Of a DNA stretch of 64,000 nucleotides, positions 24,913 to 33,230 are shown one piece after another. Every line of letters begins with the position of its first letter. Position 1 is the first letter of the stretch. The notes beneath the pieces were generated by a model. That model saw only the letters and a program-made list of their open reading frames with translations. It had not been told where the DNA came from and did not search any database. The position numbers were made by a program, and so were the translations under genes. This DNA comes from Streptomyces bacillaris (GTDB lineage Bacteria > Actinomycetota > Actinomycetes > Streptomycetales > Streptomycetaceae), in assembly GCF_003268675.1 (NCBI RefSeq), contig NZ_CP029378.1:3720001-3784000 (forward strand), read 5' to 3'.

Positions 24913-26039
24913 CCACCGACCCCGACCTCGCACAGGCCACCACCAGGCGCGCCGCACTCGTCCAGGCCTTGGCCGACTCCGGTGACCTGACCGACCCCGC
25001 CTGGCGGGCGGCGTTCGAAAGAGTCCCCCGGCACGTGTTCGTCCCGTACTTCTACGACCACACGGGCCGCCGGATCTCGGCGCACGACGCCGACACACGT
25101 GACGCATGGTTCGACGCCGGGCATGAGGACCGGGCCCTGGTCACCCACCGGACCGGCGGTGCGGCCACGTCGTCGAGTTCCCAACCGTCGGTCATGGCCA
25201 TCATGTTGGAGGCCCTTCGAGTGGAGGACGGGGTGGGCATGAAGGTGCTGGAGATCGGCACCGGCACCGGCTACAACGCCGCGCTCCTGACGCACCGCCT
25301 CGGCAACGACTCCGTGGTCACGGTCGACACCGAACCCGATCTCATCGCCGCGGCCCGCACCCGTCTCACCGAGACCGGCTACGAACCGAACGTCGTCCTC
25401 GCCGACGGCACACACGGCCACCCGGACCTCGCCCCGTACGACCGGATCATCGCCACGTGCCGTATCGACTCCGTACCACCGGCGTGGCTTCGCCAACTCA
25501 CCGACGGAACCGGATCGGACGCCGGGCAGATCCTCGCCCCGCTGGGCAACGCCCTGGTCCGCATCCACAGAACAGGCGGCCCGCTCCAGGCCGAGGGGCG
25601 CTTCCTCCCGGGAGGGGCCTACTTCATGCCCATCAGGCACGGCACGGCCGACGGCATCCCGGTCCGGCGCCCCGCCCTCCCGACCGGCAAGGCCCGCCGC
25701 ACGGATGTGCCCGTATCCGCACTGGCCGACAACGCGTACCGCTTCCTGCTGAGCATCGTCGAACCCCACCTCGACTGGCAGTACGACCTGGACGACACCG
25801 GAAAACCGACCGCCGCCCGCGTCTGGTCCCCCGATGGCACCATCGCCGCGCTCCACCCCGACGGCACCGTCACCGAGGCAGGCCCCCGCTCCCTCTGGTC
25901 CCGGCTCGAAGAGGCGTACCGCGTCTTCACCGAGCACGACGGGCCGGGCCCCGAGCGGTACGGTCTCACCGTCGATCACGAGGCCCAGCGCGTATGGCTC
26001 GACGGACCGGGCGGCCCGTGCTGGAGCCTCCGCCCGTAG
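24909..26039 (+). CDS. PIMT-like O-methyltransferase of the ATP-grasp peptide system
   Basis: 376-aa protein; residues ~1-215 resemble protein-L-isoaspartate O-methyltransferase. Evidence: FERVPRHVFVPYFYDHTG, SSSSQPSVMAIMLEAL, SAM motif I VLEIGTGTGYNAALL, VVTVDTEPDLIAAAR and LADGTHGHPDLAPYDRIIAT. The extra ~160 residues (RFLPGGAYFMPIRHG to WLDGPGGPCWSLRP) are characteristic of methyltransferases paired with ATP-grasp maturases. In characterised graspetides with such an enzyme (fuscimiditide, amycolimiditide) it methylates an Asp that then closes to an aspartimide; I infer the same here. The start GTG overlaps the ATP-grasp stop (GTGA). Confidence 0.88.
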   Translation: MTTDPDLAQATTRRAALVQALADSGDLTDPAWRAAFERVPRHVFVPYFYDHTGRRISAHDADTRDAWFDAGHEDRALVTHRTGGAATSSSSQPSVMAIMLEALRVEDGVGMKVLEIGTGTGYNAALLTHRLGNDSVVTVDTEPDLIAAARTRLTETGYEPNVVLADGTHGHPDLAPYDRIIATCRIDSVPPAWLRQLTDGTGSDAGQILAPLGNALVRIHRTGGPLQAEGRFLPGGAYFMPIRHGTADGIPVRRPALPTGKARRTDVPVSALADNAYRFLLSIVEPHLDWQYDLDDTGKPTAARVWSPDGTIAALHPDGTVTEAGPRSLWSRLEEAYRVFTEHDGPGPERYGLTVDHEAQRVWLDGPGGPCWSLRP

Positions 26040-26114
26040 GGAGGCTGTAGCGATCGGTCGTAGGGAGGCCGTGGCCACCGCCCGCGATCGGTACGGTGGC
26101 CGCTCGGCCCCGGC

Positions 26115-27328
26115 TCAGCTCCGGATGCCCTCCGCCCGCAGCCGCGCCCGTACGCTCTCCCACGACGGGTCCACCGGTGTGAGGTGGTGGTCGCCCACGC
26201 GGGTGTCCTTGAAGCCGCTGGATGTGGTGACGCAGACCACCGGGCCCTCGATGGTCTCGTCGTCCGGCAGGGTGCGCAGGCCCGCGAGGCCGCCGCGGCG
26301 GACAGCTCCACCCACAGGCCCTGGCCGGCGAGTTCCGCCTGGGCGCGGTGCATCGCCTCGTCGTCGACCGTCAGCGCGCGGCCTCCGCTGCCGGTGATCG
26401 CGCGCACTCCGCGGTAGCTGTTCACGGGGCAGGCGATGCCGTACGCCTCCGTCTCCGCCACCTCGACCCTGGTGGCGGGCAGGCCCTGCCGCAGAGCCGC
26501 CGCGAGCGGGCCCCCGGCGGCCGGTTCGCAGCTGAACAGGCGGGGGACGCGGCAGAGGAGGCCGAGACGGTGGAGCTCCGTGAACCCCTTCCAGATGCCG
26601 AAGAGCAGCTCGCCGTAGCCGGTGGGCACGAAGACCGCGCCCGGGTCCACGATGTCGGCCGCGATCTCGTACGCGACCGTCTTGTACCCCTCGGCCCCGA
26701 AGGCGTGCCCGGTGTGGAACGGGGTGAGGTTGCTGACGGGGTGGAAGCCCAACTCCTCGACGATCCGCTCGGTCAGCGGCCATCGGCGGGCGGTCTCGAC
26801 GGGCAGTACCACCGCCCCGTACGCGCTGAGGAACGACGCGACGGCGGGCGGCAGTTCGGACGAGCCGAGCACCACACAGCGCAGCCCGGCCCGCGCCGCG
26901 TACGCCGCCGCGGAGGCTCCGTGGTTGCCGGAGGAGGCCACGACCACGCCCGGAGCGCCCGCGGCCACGGCGGCGCTCACCGTGATGCGGTTGAGCCGGT
27001 CCTTGTGGCTCCATGTGGGGTTGCGCGACTCGTCCTTGACGTACGCCCCGTCACCGATCGCGATCAGCGGGGTTCCGCCCTCACCCAGTCCGGGCGCGGC
27101 CAGCGGCGGCAGCAGGGGAGCCCAGCGGTCCAGGCCGGAGCGCGGCCGCCCCTGTCCGGTGATGAAGTCGGACGTCACGCCTGTGTAGTCGTAGTCGATC
27201 TCCAGGGGGTACGACATGGCGTCCGAGCTGGTCCGGGGGCAGCCGTGCGTCAGCGGCGGCCACAGCGGATAGCTGATGTCCGGGTCGCCCAGGGAACGTT
27301 GACCGGTGGCCAGGGAAATCGTGGTCAT
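26115..27328 (-). CDS. Threonine-synthase-like PLP enzyme, frameshifted near the 3' end
   Basis: Fold-type II pyridoxal-phosphate enzyme of about 404 aa. The PLP lysine motif is NPTWSHKDR (threonine synthases have SFKDR); VVVASSGNHGASAAAYAARA is the phosphate-contacting loop; GYKTVAYEIAADIVDPGAVF and FVPTGYGELLFG are also family-like. The N-terminus has a CP..S and YPLEIDYDY segment typical of threonine synthase. The main frame runs to about 26290 and then needs one extra C/G: the +1 frame continues naturally as GLAGLRTLPDDETIEGPVVC and ends at 26115. A missing base in the C run at about 26289-26291 explains this. True homoserine-phosphate specificity is unproven. Confidence 0.8.
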
Positions 27329-27347
27329 GGTTCCGAAGTCCAGGAAC

Positions 27348-28103
27348 TCAGGAACCGCAGGCTCCCCGGTACCGCCCCGGCGAGTAGAGGTGGCTGTCCC
27401 GGAACTGTTCCGCGCCCAGCGTCCGCCCCACCATGATGACCGCCGTCCTGATCACGCCCGCCGCCTTCACCTGCCCGGCGATCGAGTCCAGCGTGCCCCG
27501 CAGCACGATCTCGTCCGGGCGGGACGCCATCGCGACCACCGCGGCCGGGCAGTCGGCCCCGTAGTGCGGCAGCAGCTCCTCCACCACCCGGTCCACGTAG
27601 CGGGCCGCCAGGTGGAGGACGATCAGGGCGCCGCTGCGGCCCAGGGTGGCCAGGTCCTCGCCGGGGGGCATGGCGGTGGCGCGCTGGGCGATGCGGGTCA
27701 GGATCACCGTCTGGCCGACCGTGGGGACCGTCAGCTCGCGCTTCAGGGAGGCGGCCGCGGCGGCGAAGGCGGGGACGCCGGGGACGATCTCGTACGGGAT
27801 TCCCGCCTCGTCCAGGCGCTTCATCTGCTCGTTCACCGCGCTGAAGACCGACGGGTCCCCCGAGTGCAGCCGCGCCACGTCGTGGCCGTCCGCGTGGGCC
27901 CGGACCAGTTCGGCGGTGATCTGCTCGATGTCCAGGTCCGCCGTGTCGACCAGGCGGGCGCCCTCCGGGCACTCGGCCAGCAGATCGACCGGGACCAGGC
28001 TGCCCGCGTACAGGCAGACCGGGCTGGCGGCGAGCAGGCGGGCGCCGCGCACCGTGATCAGGTCGGCGGCACCCGGGCCCGCGCCGATGAAGTACACGGT
28101 CAT
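27348..28103 (-). CDS. cobM: Precorrin-4 C11-methyltransferase CobM
   Basis: 251-aa SAM-dependent methyltransferase of the corrin pathway, methylating C11 of precorrin-4. Signatures: MTVYFIGAGPGAADLITVRG, CLYAGSLVPVDLLAECP, RLHSGDPSVFSAVNEQM, YEIVPGVPAFAAAAASLKRE and LTVPTVGQTVILTR. The ATG at 28103 follows GGAG and overlaps the cobL stop (ATGA), so it is translationally coupled to cobL. It is separated from the rest of the cob genes by the 7.5-kb accessory block. Confidence 0.95.
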   Translation of the reverse strand: MTVYFIGAGPGAADLITVRGARLLAASPVCLYAGSLVPVDLLAECPEGARLVDTADLDIEQITAELVRAHADGHDVARLHSGDPSVFSAVNEQMKRLDEAGIPYEIVPGVPAFAAAAASLKRELTVPTVGQTVILTRIAQRATAMPPGEDLATLGRSGALIVLHLAARYVDRVVEELLPHYGADCPAAVVAMASRPDEIVLRGTLDSIAGQVKAAGVIRTAVIMVGRTLGAEQFRDSHLYSPGRYRGACGS

Positions 28104-29395
28104 GGTCCATCTCCAATGTGCGAACGTGCTTCTGAGGCCGAGGGTTTGCGTACGGACCACTGCGTCACCGGCATCGCCTGCCGCCAGCCCGTGAACCCGC
28201 CCACCGGGACCGCGTGCGCCACCGCCAGCCGGGTCAACTCCCCGCCGTACGACCGGTATCGCTCCCCCAGCAGCGCCTCCGACTCCAGCGTCACCGTGTT
28301 CGCCACCAGCCGGCCCCCAGGCCGCAGCGCCTCCCAGCACGCGTCCAGCAGGCCCGGGGCCGTCAGGCCGCCGCCGATGAACACCGCGTCGGGCAGGTCG
28401 AGTTCGGCCAGGGCGGCGGGGGCCGGGCCGGTGACGACGTGCAGTGCCGGGACCCCCAGGCGGTCCGCGTTCCGTGTGATCCGCTCCGCCCGCACCGGGT
28501 CCCGCTCCACGCTCACTGCGCGGCAGGTGCGGTGCGAACGCATCCACTCGATCGCGATCGAGCCCGAGCCGCCGCCCACGTCCCACAGCAGTTCCCCGGG
28601 CGCGGGCGCCAGGGTCGCGAGCGTGGCCGCCCGGATGTGGCGCTTGGTGAGCTGGCCGTCGTGTTCGTACGCCTCGTCCGGCAGGCCCGGGACCGTGCCC
28701 AGCCGCAGCGCGTCCGCCGTCGCCCGGCACTCGACCGCGATGACGTTCAGGCGGTCGCCGGGGGCGTGCGCCCAGCTCTCGGCGGTGCCGTCCGCGTACG
28801 CCTCCGCCTCGCTGCCCAGCTGTTCCAGCACCCGCATCCGGCTCGGGCCGAAGCCATGGGAGGTCAGGAGCGCCGCCACCGTGGCGGGCGTCGTCGCGTC
28901 CGCGCTCAGGACCAGCAGTCTCCGGCCCTCGTGGAGGGAGAGCGCGAGCCGCGCCGCCGGGCGGCCCACCAGCGTCACGACCTCCGTGTCCTCCAGGGGC
29001 CAGCCCAGCCGCGCGCAGGCGTACGAGACCGAGGACGGGTGCGGCAGCACGCGCAGCGCCCCCGCCTCCAGCCCCACCGGTCCCAGCTCCTCCGCGAGCG
29101 CGCGCCCGATCCCGTAGAACATCGGGTCCCCGCTCGCCAGCACCGCGATCCGGCGCTCCCCGTGCTCGGCCAGCAGCCGGGGCACGGCGGGGCGCAGCGG
29201 CGACGGCCACGCCACCCGCGCGCCCGCGCACTCCGGCGGGAGCAGGTCCAGCTGGCGCGCCCCGCCGATCAGCACCTCCGCCTCCCGCAGCGCCCCGCGC
29301 GCTCCGGCGGACAGGCCCGCCCAGCCGTCCGCCCCGATCCCCACGACGGAGACCGGGTGCGCCGGCGGAACGGAGGCGGGACGGGCGGTGGACAC
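28100..29395 (-). CDS. cobL: Precorrin-6B C5,15-methyltransferase (decarboxylating) CobL
   Basis: 431-aa bifunctional enzyme. The N-terminal CobE-like methyltransferase half (SVVGIGADGWAGLSAGARGA, VLASGDPMFYGIGRAL, VLPHPSSVSYACARLGWP) methylates C5/C15. The C-terminal CbiT-like half (LTKRHIRAATLATLAPAPGE, LLWDVGGGSGSIAIEWMRS, PDAVFIGGGLTAPGLLDACW) carries the Rossmann SAM fold and decarboxylation function. GTG 29395 gives the shortest lead before the conserved start; a TTG at 29446 is possible. First gene of the cobL-cobM pair; no B12 riboswitch was seen upstream. Confidence 0.94.
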   Translation of the reverse strand: MSTARPASVPPAHPVSVVGIGADGWAGLSAGARGALREAEVLIGGARQLDLLPPECAGARVAWPSPLRPAVPRLLAEHGERRIAVLASGDPMFYGIGRALAEELGPVGLEAGALRVLPHPSSVSYACARLGWPLEDTEVVTLVGRPAARLALSLHEGRRLLVLSADATTPATVAALLTSHGFGPSRMRVLEQLGSEAEAYADGTAESWAHAPGDRLNVIAVECRATADALRLGTVPGLPDEAYEHDGQLTKRHIRAATLATLAPAPGELLWDVGGGSGSIAIEWMRSHRTCRAVSVERDPVRAERITRNADRLGVPALHVVTGPAPAALAELDLPDAVFIGGGLTAPGLLDACWEALRPGGRLVANTVTLESEALLGERYRSYGGELTRLAVAHAVPVGGFTGWRQAMPVTQWSVRKPSASEARSHIGDGP

Positions 29396-29555
29396 AGGCG
29401 GACGACCTCGATCACGGGGGACTGGCGGGCAGGCGCGGGCGGACAAGTGGGCAGGCTCGACGTTGCCGCACTTTACTGAACGCGCTGTTCCGGGCCCTCC
29501 AGCGGGTGAATCAGTGGCGGATCTGCGGGTGAATCCGGAAAGGAATCGCGCGTCG

Positions 29556-29585
29556 TGTCGAGAATCCCCTCCCCGCGCCGACGTC
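29556..29585 (+). promoter_or_regulatory. Candidate ECF42 promoter for the DGPF/sigma operon
   Basis: TGTCGA at 29556-29561 is followed 17 nt later by CGACGTC (29579-29585), about 45 bp before the ATG of the DGPF gene. TGTCGA at -35 with a CG-type -10 is what I recall for ECF42 sigma factors, which autoregulate through the DGPF gene. The match is by eye. Confidence 0.5.
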
Positions 29586-29628
29586 CCCTGTGCAAGGGGA
29601 AGAGAGAGCGATGGAGGAGGCGACGGTC

Positions 29629-30039
29629 ATGAAGTATCTGGTGATGGTCCAGGGCAGCCAGGCCGACTACGACGCGCAGTCCGGCAAGGGGTCCCCGGGC
29701 AGTCCCGTCTGGGACGAGAAGGCCATGCAGGAGATGTTCGCCTACATGGGCAGCATCAACGACGACCTCGCCGAGACGGGCGAGCTGGTGACCGGGTACG
29801 GGCTCCGGGAGCCCGCGCAGGGGCGGGCCGTCAGCGTCGACGCCGAGGGGCGGCCGGTGGTCTCGGACGGGCCGTACAGCGAGACGAAGGAGTTGCTCGC
29901 CGGGTTCTGGATCCTCGAGTGCGAGAGCCTGGAGCGGGTGACCGAGATCGCGGCCCGCGTGGCGCGCTGTCCGCAGCCTGCCGGGGCGCCCGAGTACCCG
30001 GTGCTCATCCGTACCGTCGACGGCGGTATCGACGACTGA
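29629..30039 (+). CDS. YCII-related DGPF-domain protein
   Basis: 136-aa protein of the YciI-like/DGPF family. It has MKYLVMVQGSQADYDAQ at the N-terminus, the signature PVVSDGPYSETKELLAGFWI (a DGPY variant of DGPF) in the middle and PVLIRTVDGGIDD at the end. ATG 29629 is preceded by GGAGGAGG at 8 nt. It lies 22 bp upstream of an ECF42-type sigma factor. DGPF genes are the standard partners and main targets of ECF42; their biochemical role is unknown. Confidence 0.88.
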   Translation: MKYLVMVQGSQADYDAQSGKGSPGSPVWDEKAMQEMFAYMGSINDDLAETGELVTGYGLREPAQGRAVSVDAEGRPVVSDGPYSETKELLAGFWILECESLERVTEIAARVARCPQPAGAPEYPVLIRTVDGGIDD

Positions 30040-30061
30040 ACCGCACGGAACAGGGAGACGG

Positions 30062-31330
30062 ATGGACCGGAGCGACGGAGCGTCCGCATCGATCGAGGAC
30101 CTGCTGCGCCTGCACGCGCCGCAGGTCCTCGGCGCGCTCGTCCGCCGTTACGGGCACTTCGACCCGGCCGAGGACGCCGTCCAGGAGGCCCTGATCGCCG
30201 CCGCCGAGCAGTGGCCGGAGGAGGGCGTGCCCGGCAATCCGCGCGGCTGGCTGATCCGGGTCGCCTCCCGCCGCCTCACCGACCGGCTCCGCAGCGACAC
30301 GGCCCGCCGACGGCGCGAGGAGACCGCGGCCGCCCTGACCCCGGCCGACGCGTTCGTCGCCCCGCCGCCCGGAGAGGGCCTCGCCGGGCCGGGCGGCCGG
30401 GCGCCCTCCGAGGACGACACCCTCACCCTCCTCTTCCTCTGCTGCCACCCCGCCCTCTCCCCCGCCGCCCAGATCGCGCTCACCCTGCGGGCGGTCGGCG
30501 GGCTCACCACGGCGGAGATCGCCCGCGCCCATCTGGTCGGGGAGGCGACGATGGCGCAGCGGATCAGCCGGGCCAAGCGGGCGGTGCGGGGTGCGGAGTT
30601 CCGGGCGCCGGAGCCCGAGGACCGGGACCGGCGGCTCGCGGCCGTCCTCCAGGTCCTCTACCTGATCTTCAACGAGGGGTACACCGCCACCGCGGGCCCC
30701 GAACTCCACCGCACCGACCTGGCCCGCGAGGCGATCCGGCTCACCCGTGCCGTACGCCGGCTCCTCCCGCGCGAAGGGCGCGTGACCGGGCTGCTGGCGC
30801 TCATGGTCCTCACGGAGGCGCGCACCCCGGCGCGCACCGGCGCCCACGGTGAGCTGATCCCCCTCGACGAGCAGGACCGCTCCCTCTGGGACCGTACGGC
30901 CATCGCGGAAGGCACCGCCCTCGCAGAGGAGGCGCTCACCCAGGGGCCCGCCGGTGACTACCAGCTGCAGGCCGCCATCGCCGCCCTGCACGACGAGGCC
31001 GGGCGCGCCGAGGACACCGACTGGCCGCAGATCCTCGCCCTGTACGACCACCTCGTCCGCCGCACGCCCGACCCCGCCGCCGCGCTGGGGCGGGCGGTGG
31101 CCGTCGCCATGGTGCACGGGCCGCGCGCCGGACTGGCGGAGGTCGACGCACTGGCGGAGTCCCTGCCCGGGGAAGGCAGCTACCGGCTCGATGCCGTACG
31201 CGCCCATCTCCTGGAGCGAGCAGGGGAGTTGCAGGCAGCCCGGACCGCCTACCTCACCGCCGCCGAGCACACCCTCAGCCGGCCCGAGGCCTGCTACCTG
31301 CGCGAGCGCGCGGACCGGATCGACAGCTAA
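30062..31330 (+). CDS. ECF42-type RNA polymerase sigma factor with C-terminal TPR extension
   Basis: 422-aa extracytoplasmic-function sigma factor. Region sigma2 is at ~10-75 (LLRLHAPQVLGALVRRYGHF, DPAEDAVQEALIAAAEQWPE, NPRGWLIRVASRRLTDRLRS). Region sigma4 is at ~125-180 (LALTLRAVGGLTTAEIARAH, ATMAQRISRAKRAVRG). The remaining ~230 residues are the DUF6596/TPR-like extension (LIFNEGYTATAGPELHRTDL, NPR-like APD..AALGRAVAVAMVHGP) characteristic of ECF42; group members have no anti-sigma factor and depend on this domain. Adjacent to and presumably co-transcribed with the DGPF gene. Confidence 0.9.
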   Translation: MDRSDGASASIEDLLRLHAPQVLGALVRRYGHFDPAEDAVQEALIAAAEQWPEEGVPGNPRGWLIRVASRRLTDRLRSDTARRRREETAAALTPADAFVAPPPGEGLAGPGGRAPSEDDTLTLLFLCCHPALSPAAQIALTLRAVGGLTTAEIARAHLVGEATMAQRISRAKRAVRGAEFRAPEPEDRDRRLAAVLQVLYLIFNEGYTATAGPELHRTDLAREAIRLTRAVRRLLPREGRVTGLLALMVLTEARTPARTGAHGELIPLDEQDRSLWDRTAIAEGTALAEEALTQGPAGDYQLQAAIAALHDEAGRAEDTDWPQILALYDHLVRRTPDPAAALGRAVAVAMVHGPRAGLAEVDALAESLPGEGSYRLDAVRAHLLERAGELQAARTAYLTAAEHTLSRPEACYLRERADRIDS

Positions 31331-31352
31331 GTGCCGCCCCCGGTCGGGCCGT

Positions 31353-32723
31353 TCACTCCCGCCGCCCGAAGAACTCCACCTCGGCCAGCGCCGTCCGCCG
31401 GTCCTCCCCCGCCCCGTACGCCGCGTCGACCGTGATCCGCGCCCGTACCGTCCCCGATCCCCGTACGTTGAAGGTCTGCTGGCCCGCCTGGTCGCGCAGC
31501 CGCAGCGTCCGGCTGCTCTTCTCCCCGTCCCGCGAGGTCAGTTCGACGGTGATCCGGGCCGGGCGGCCCTGTGTGAGGAACTCGTCCTTGCGCGCCGACG
31601 TCCCCGAGAACACCACGATCTTCATCATCCGCACCGGCTGCGCGAAGTCCGCCTCCAGATACTCCCCGACGCCGTCCCCGGCCTTCTCCGGCGCCCAGTA
31701 ACGGTTGTTGAACCCGTCGAACGCGGCCGCCGCCGGGTGCTCCCCCGCCTCGCTGGACGCGCGGTACGCGGCGGGCGGCAGCGACTCCGGCGTGCCCGTC
31801 TCCTCCTTGGCGAAGCCCAGCAGCCCCGACAGGTGCGGCAGCGCGAACCAGACCCCCACCGCCAGCAGGATCAGCACCACCGGCAGCCCGACCCTCGGCC
31901 GCCGCCACCCGCGCCGGGGCCGCGACCCCGCCGTGTGCGTCCTCCGGGACCGCGCCCGCCGCCCGCTCAGCAGCCGCCGCCACCACGGCGGGCGGGCGGC
32001 CGGAGCCGGGCCGGGGTCCAGGACGAGCGCGCAGCGAATGCAGAGGGTGCGGTCGGGGGCGTTCTCCGTACGGCAGTTGGGGCAGATGCGCGGTGCGCCG
32101 AGGGGGTGGGGGTCCGTCGCTCCTGTGGTGGGTGCCGGTGGCCGCCGTCCTCCGTCCGGCCAGGCATCGGGGCCGGGCGCCGGACCGGGCGGCTCCTCTC
32201 CCGGGCGGCGGGGAGCGGCTGTTTCGGGGGGCGGGGGCGGGGGTGGGGGTTGCGGTGAAGGTGGCGGTACGGGGGTGGGTGCGGCAGGCGGTACGGGTGG
32301 GGGTACGGATCCGAGCCCTGGAGGCGTCACGGGCGCGGGAGCGGGTGGCGTCGCGGCGGGGCGCGGAGGCGCGGGCGGGGTGACGGGAGGGGGCGCGGGG
32401 GTTACGGGAACGGGCGCGGGCGCACCCGGGGACGGGGGTGCGGACGGGGGTACGGGAGCGGGCCCCGAGCCCGAAGCGTGCCTCGGTACGGAACCCGAAG
32501 CGGAAGCAGAACCGGAGCCCGAAGCGGGACTCGCCGAAGGCCCGGACACAGGCGCCCCAGAGGTCGAGGCAGGCCCGGGCGGCGCCCCAGGCCCCGCCTC
32601 CGGAGAAGCACCCGGCCCCGCAGAGGCCCCCGTTCCCTCCTCCTCCCACCCCAGAAACGCCTCGCAGGCCGCGCAGAACTCCCGCCCCCGCGCGTTCCGG
32701 TGCCCGCACTCCTCGCAGATCAC
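31353..32723 (-). CDS. Zinc-ribbon membrane protein with C-terminal discoidin-like domain
   Basis: 456-aa envelope protein. A zinc ribbon is at the N-terminus (CEECGHRNARGREFCAAC). A ~180-residue Pro/Ala/Ser/Gly-rich linker with long proline runs follows, then a second ribbon (ICPNCRTENAPDRTLCIRC, ~230-250), a basic patch, one transmembrane helix (VGLPVVLILLAVGVWFALP, ~300-320) and an extracellular beta-sandwich (YRASSEAGEHPAAAAFDGFN, NRYWAPEK, ARITVELTSRDGEKSS) resembling discoidin/NADase-type glycan-binding domains. It probably binds wall or surface glycans. The GTG start at 32723 overlaps the stop of the His-rich gene upstream. Confidence 0.78.
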   Translation of the reverse strand: MICEECGHRNARGREFCAACEAFLGWEEEGTGASAGPGASPEAGPGAPPGPASTSGAPVSGPSASPASGSGSASASGSVPRHASGSGPAPVPPSAPPSPGAPAPVPVTPAPPPVTPPAPPRPAATPPAPAPVTPPGLGSVPPPVPPAAPTPVPPPSPQPPPPPPPPETAAPRRPGEEPPGPAPGPDAWPDGGRRPPAPTTGATDPHPLGAPRICPNCRTENAPDRTLCIRCALVLDPGPAPAARPPWWRRLLSGRRARSRRTHTAGSRPRRGWRRPRVGLPVVLILLAVGVWFALPHLSGLLGFAKEETGTPESLPPAAYRASSEAGEHPAAAAFDGFNNRYWAPEKAGDGVGEYLEADFAQPVRMMKIVVFSGTSARKDEFLTQGRPARITVELTSRDGEKSSRTLRLRDQAGQQTFNVRGSGTVRARITVDAAYGAGEDRRTALAEVEFFGRRE

Positions 32724-32996
32724 CGCTCACCATCGCCTTCCCCGTCGGGAGGCAGCACGTCAGGAGGCAGCAGCTCCAGCGTGAACCCGACGTGCGCCGG
32801 GACCTCCGCACCGTGGGCCTGCGCGGAGTGACCGTGCTCGTGGCCCTGCCCCTGCCCGTGCTCGCCGTGGGCGTCCCACCCGAGGGCCGCGCGCTCCCCC
32901 CCGGTCCCGGTGGTCCGGATGATCCTGGTGCCCGGGGCGGTCCTGGTGGCCGTGGGGCTGCTGCTCGCGCTCGCTGTCGTACGCGTCCATCCTCAT
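32720..32996 (-). CDS. His-rich small protein, frameshifted in a G/C run
   Basis: About 91 aa when joined across one frameshift. It starts at MRMDAYDSEREQQPHGHQDR (ATG 32996, GGGGAG upstream), continues PGHQDHPDHRDRG, then must switch frame in the run of seven C at 32896-32902. It continues ERAALGWDAHGEHGQGQGHE ... HVGFTLELLPPDVLPPDGEG and stops at 32720, overlapping the next gene's GTG. The interval is 277 nt, one more than a multiple of three, which fits a single extra base. The His-rich stretches suggest metal binding. Function unknown. Confidence 0.55.
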
Positions 32997-33230
32997 CTCC
33001 CCTGGCCGCACGGTCGCCGTCCTTCCACGATTGCGGCGCCCGGCCGGCCCAGTCCAGCCCGCCTCCGGGTCGGTCCGGGGCACCCGGGCCTGCCTCATCG
33101 GGCAGCGGCGCGGCACGGACGGTCACGGAACACCTGAGGTGACGGCCCCGTCACCCCCAGGCAGGGGACGGAGGCGCAACCGGAGTCACTGGAGTCGCCG
33201 TCGGCGCACGCCCTCGGGATCATCGAAAGT

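Noticed and set aside
31327..33126. 599-codon minus-strand frame over the zinc-ribbon gene
   Set aside because: Pro/Arg/Ser-rich shadow; the true frame has two zinc ribbons, a membrane helix and a beta domain.
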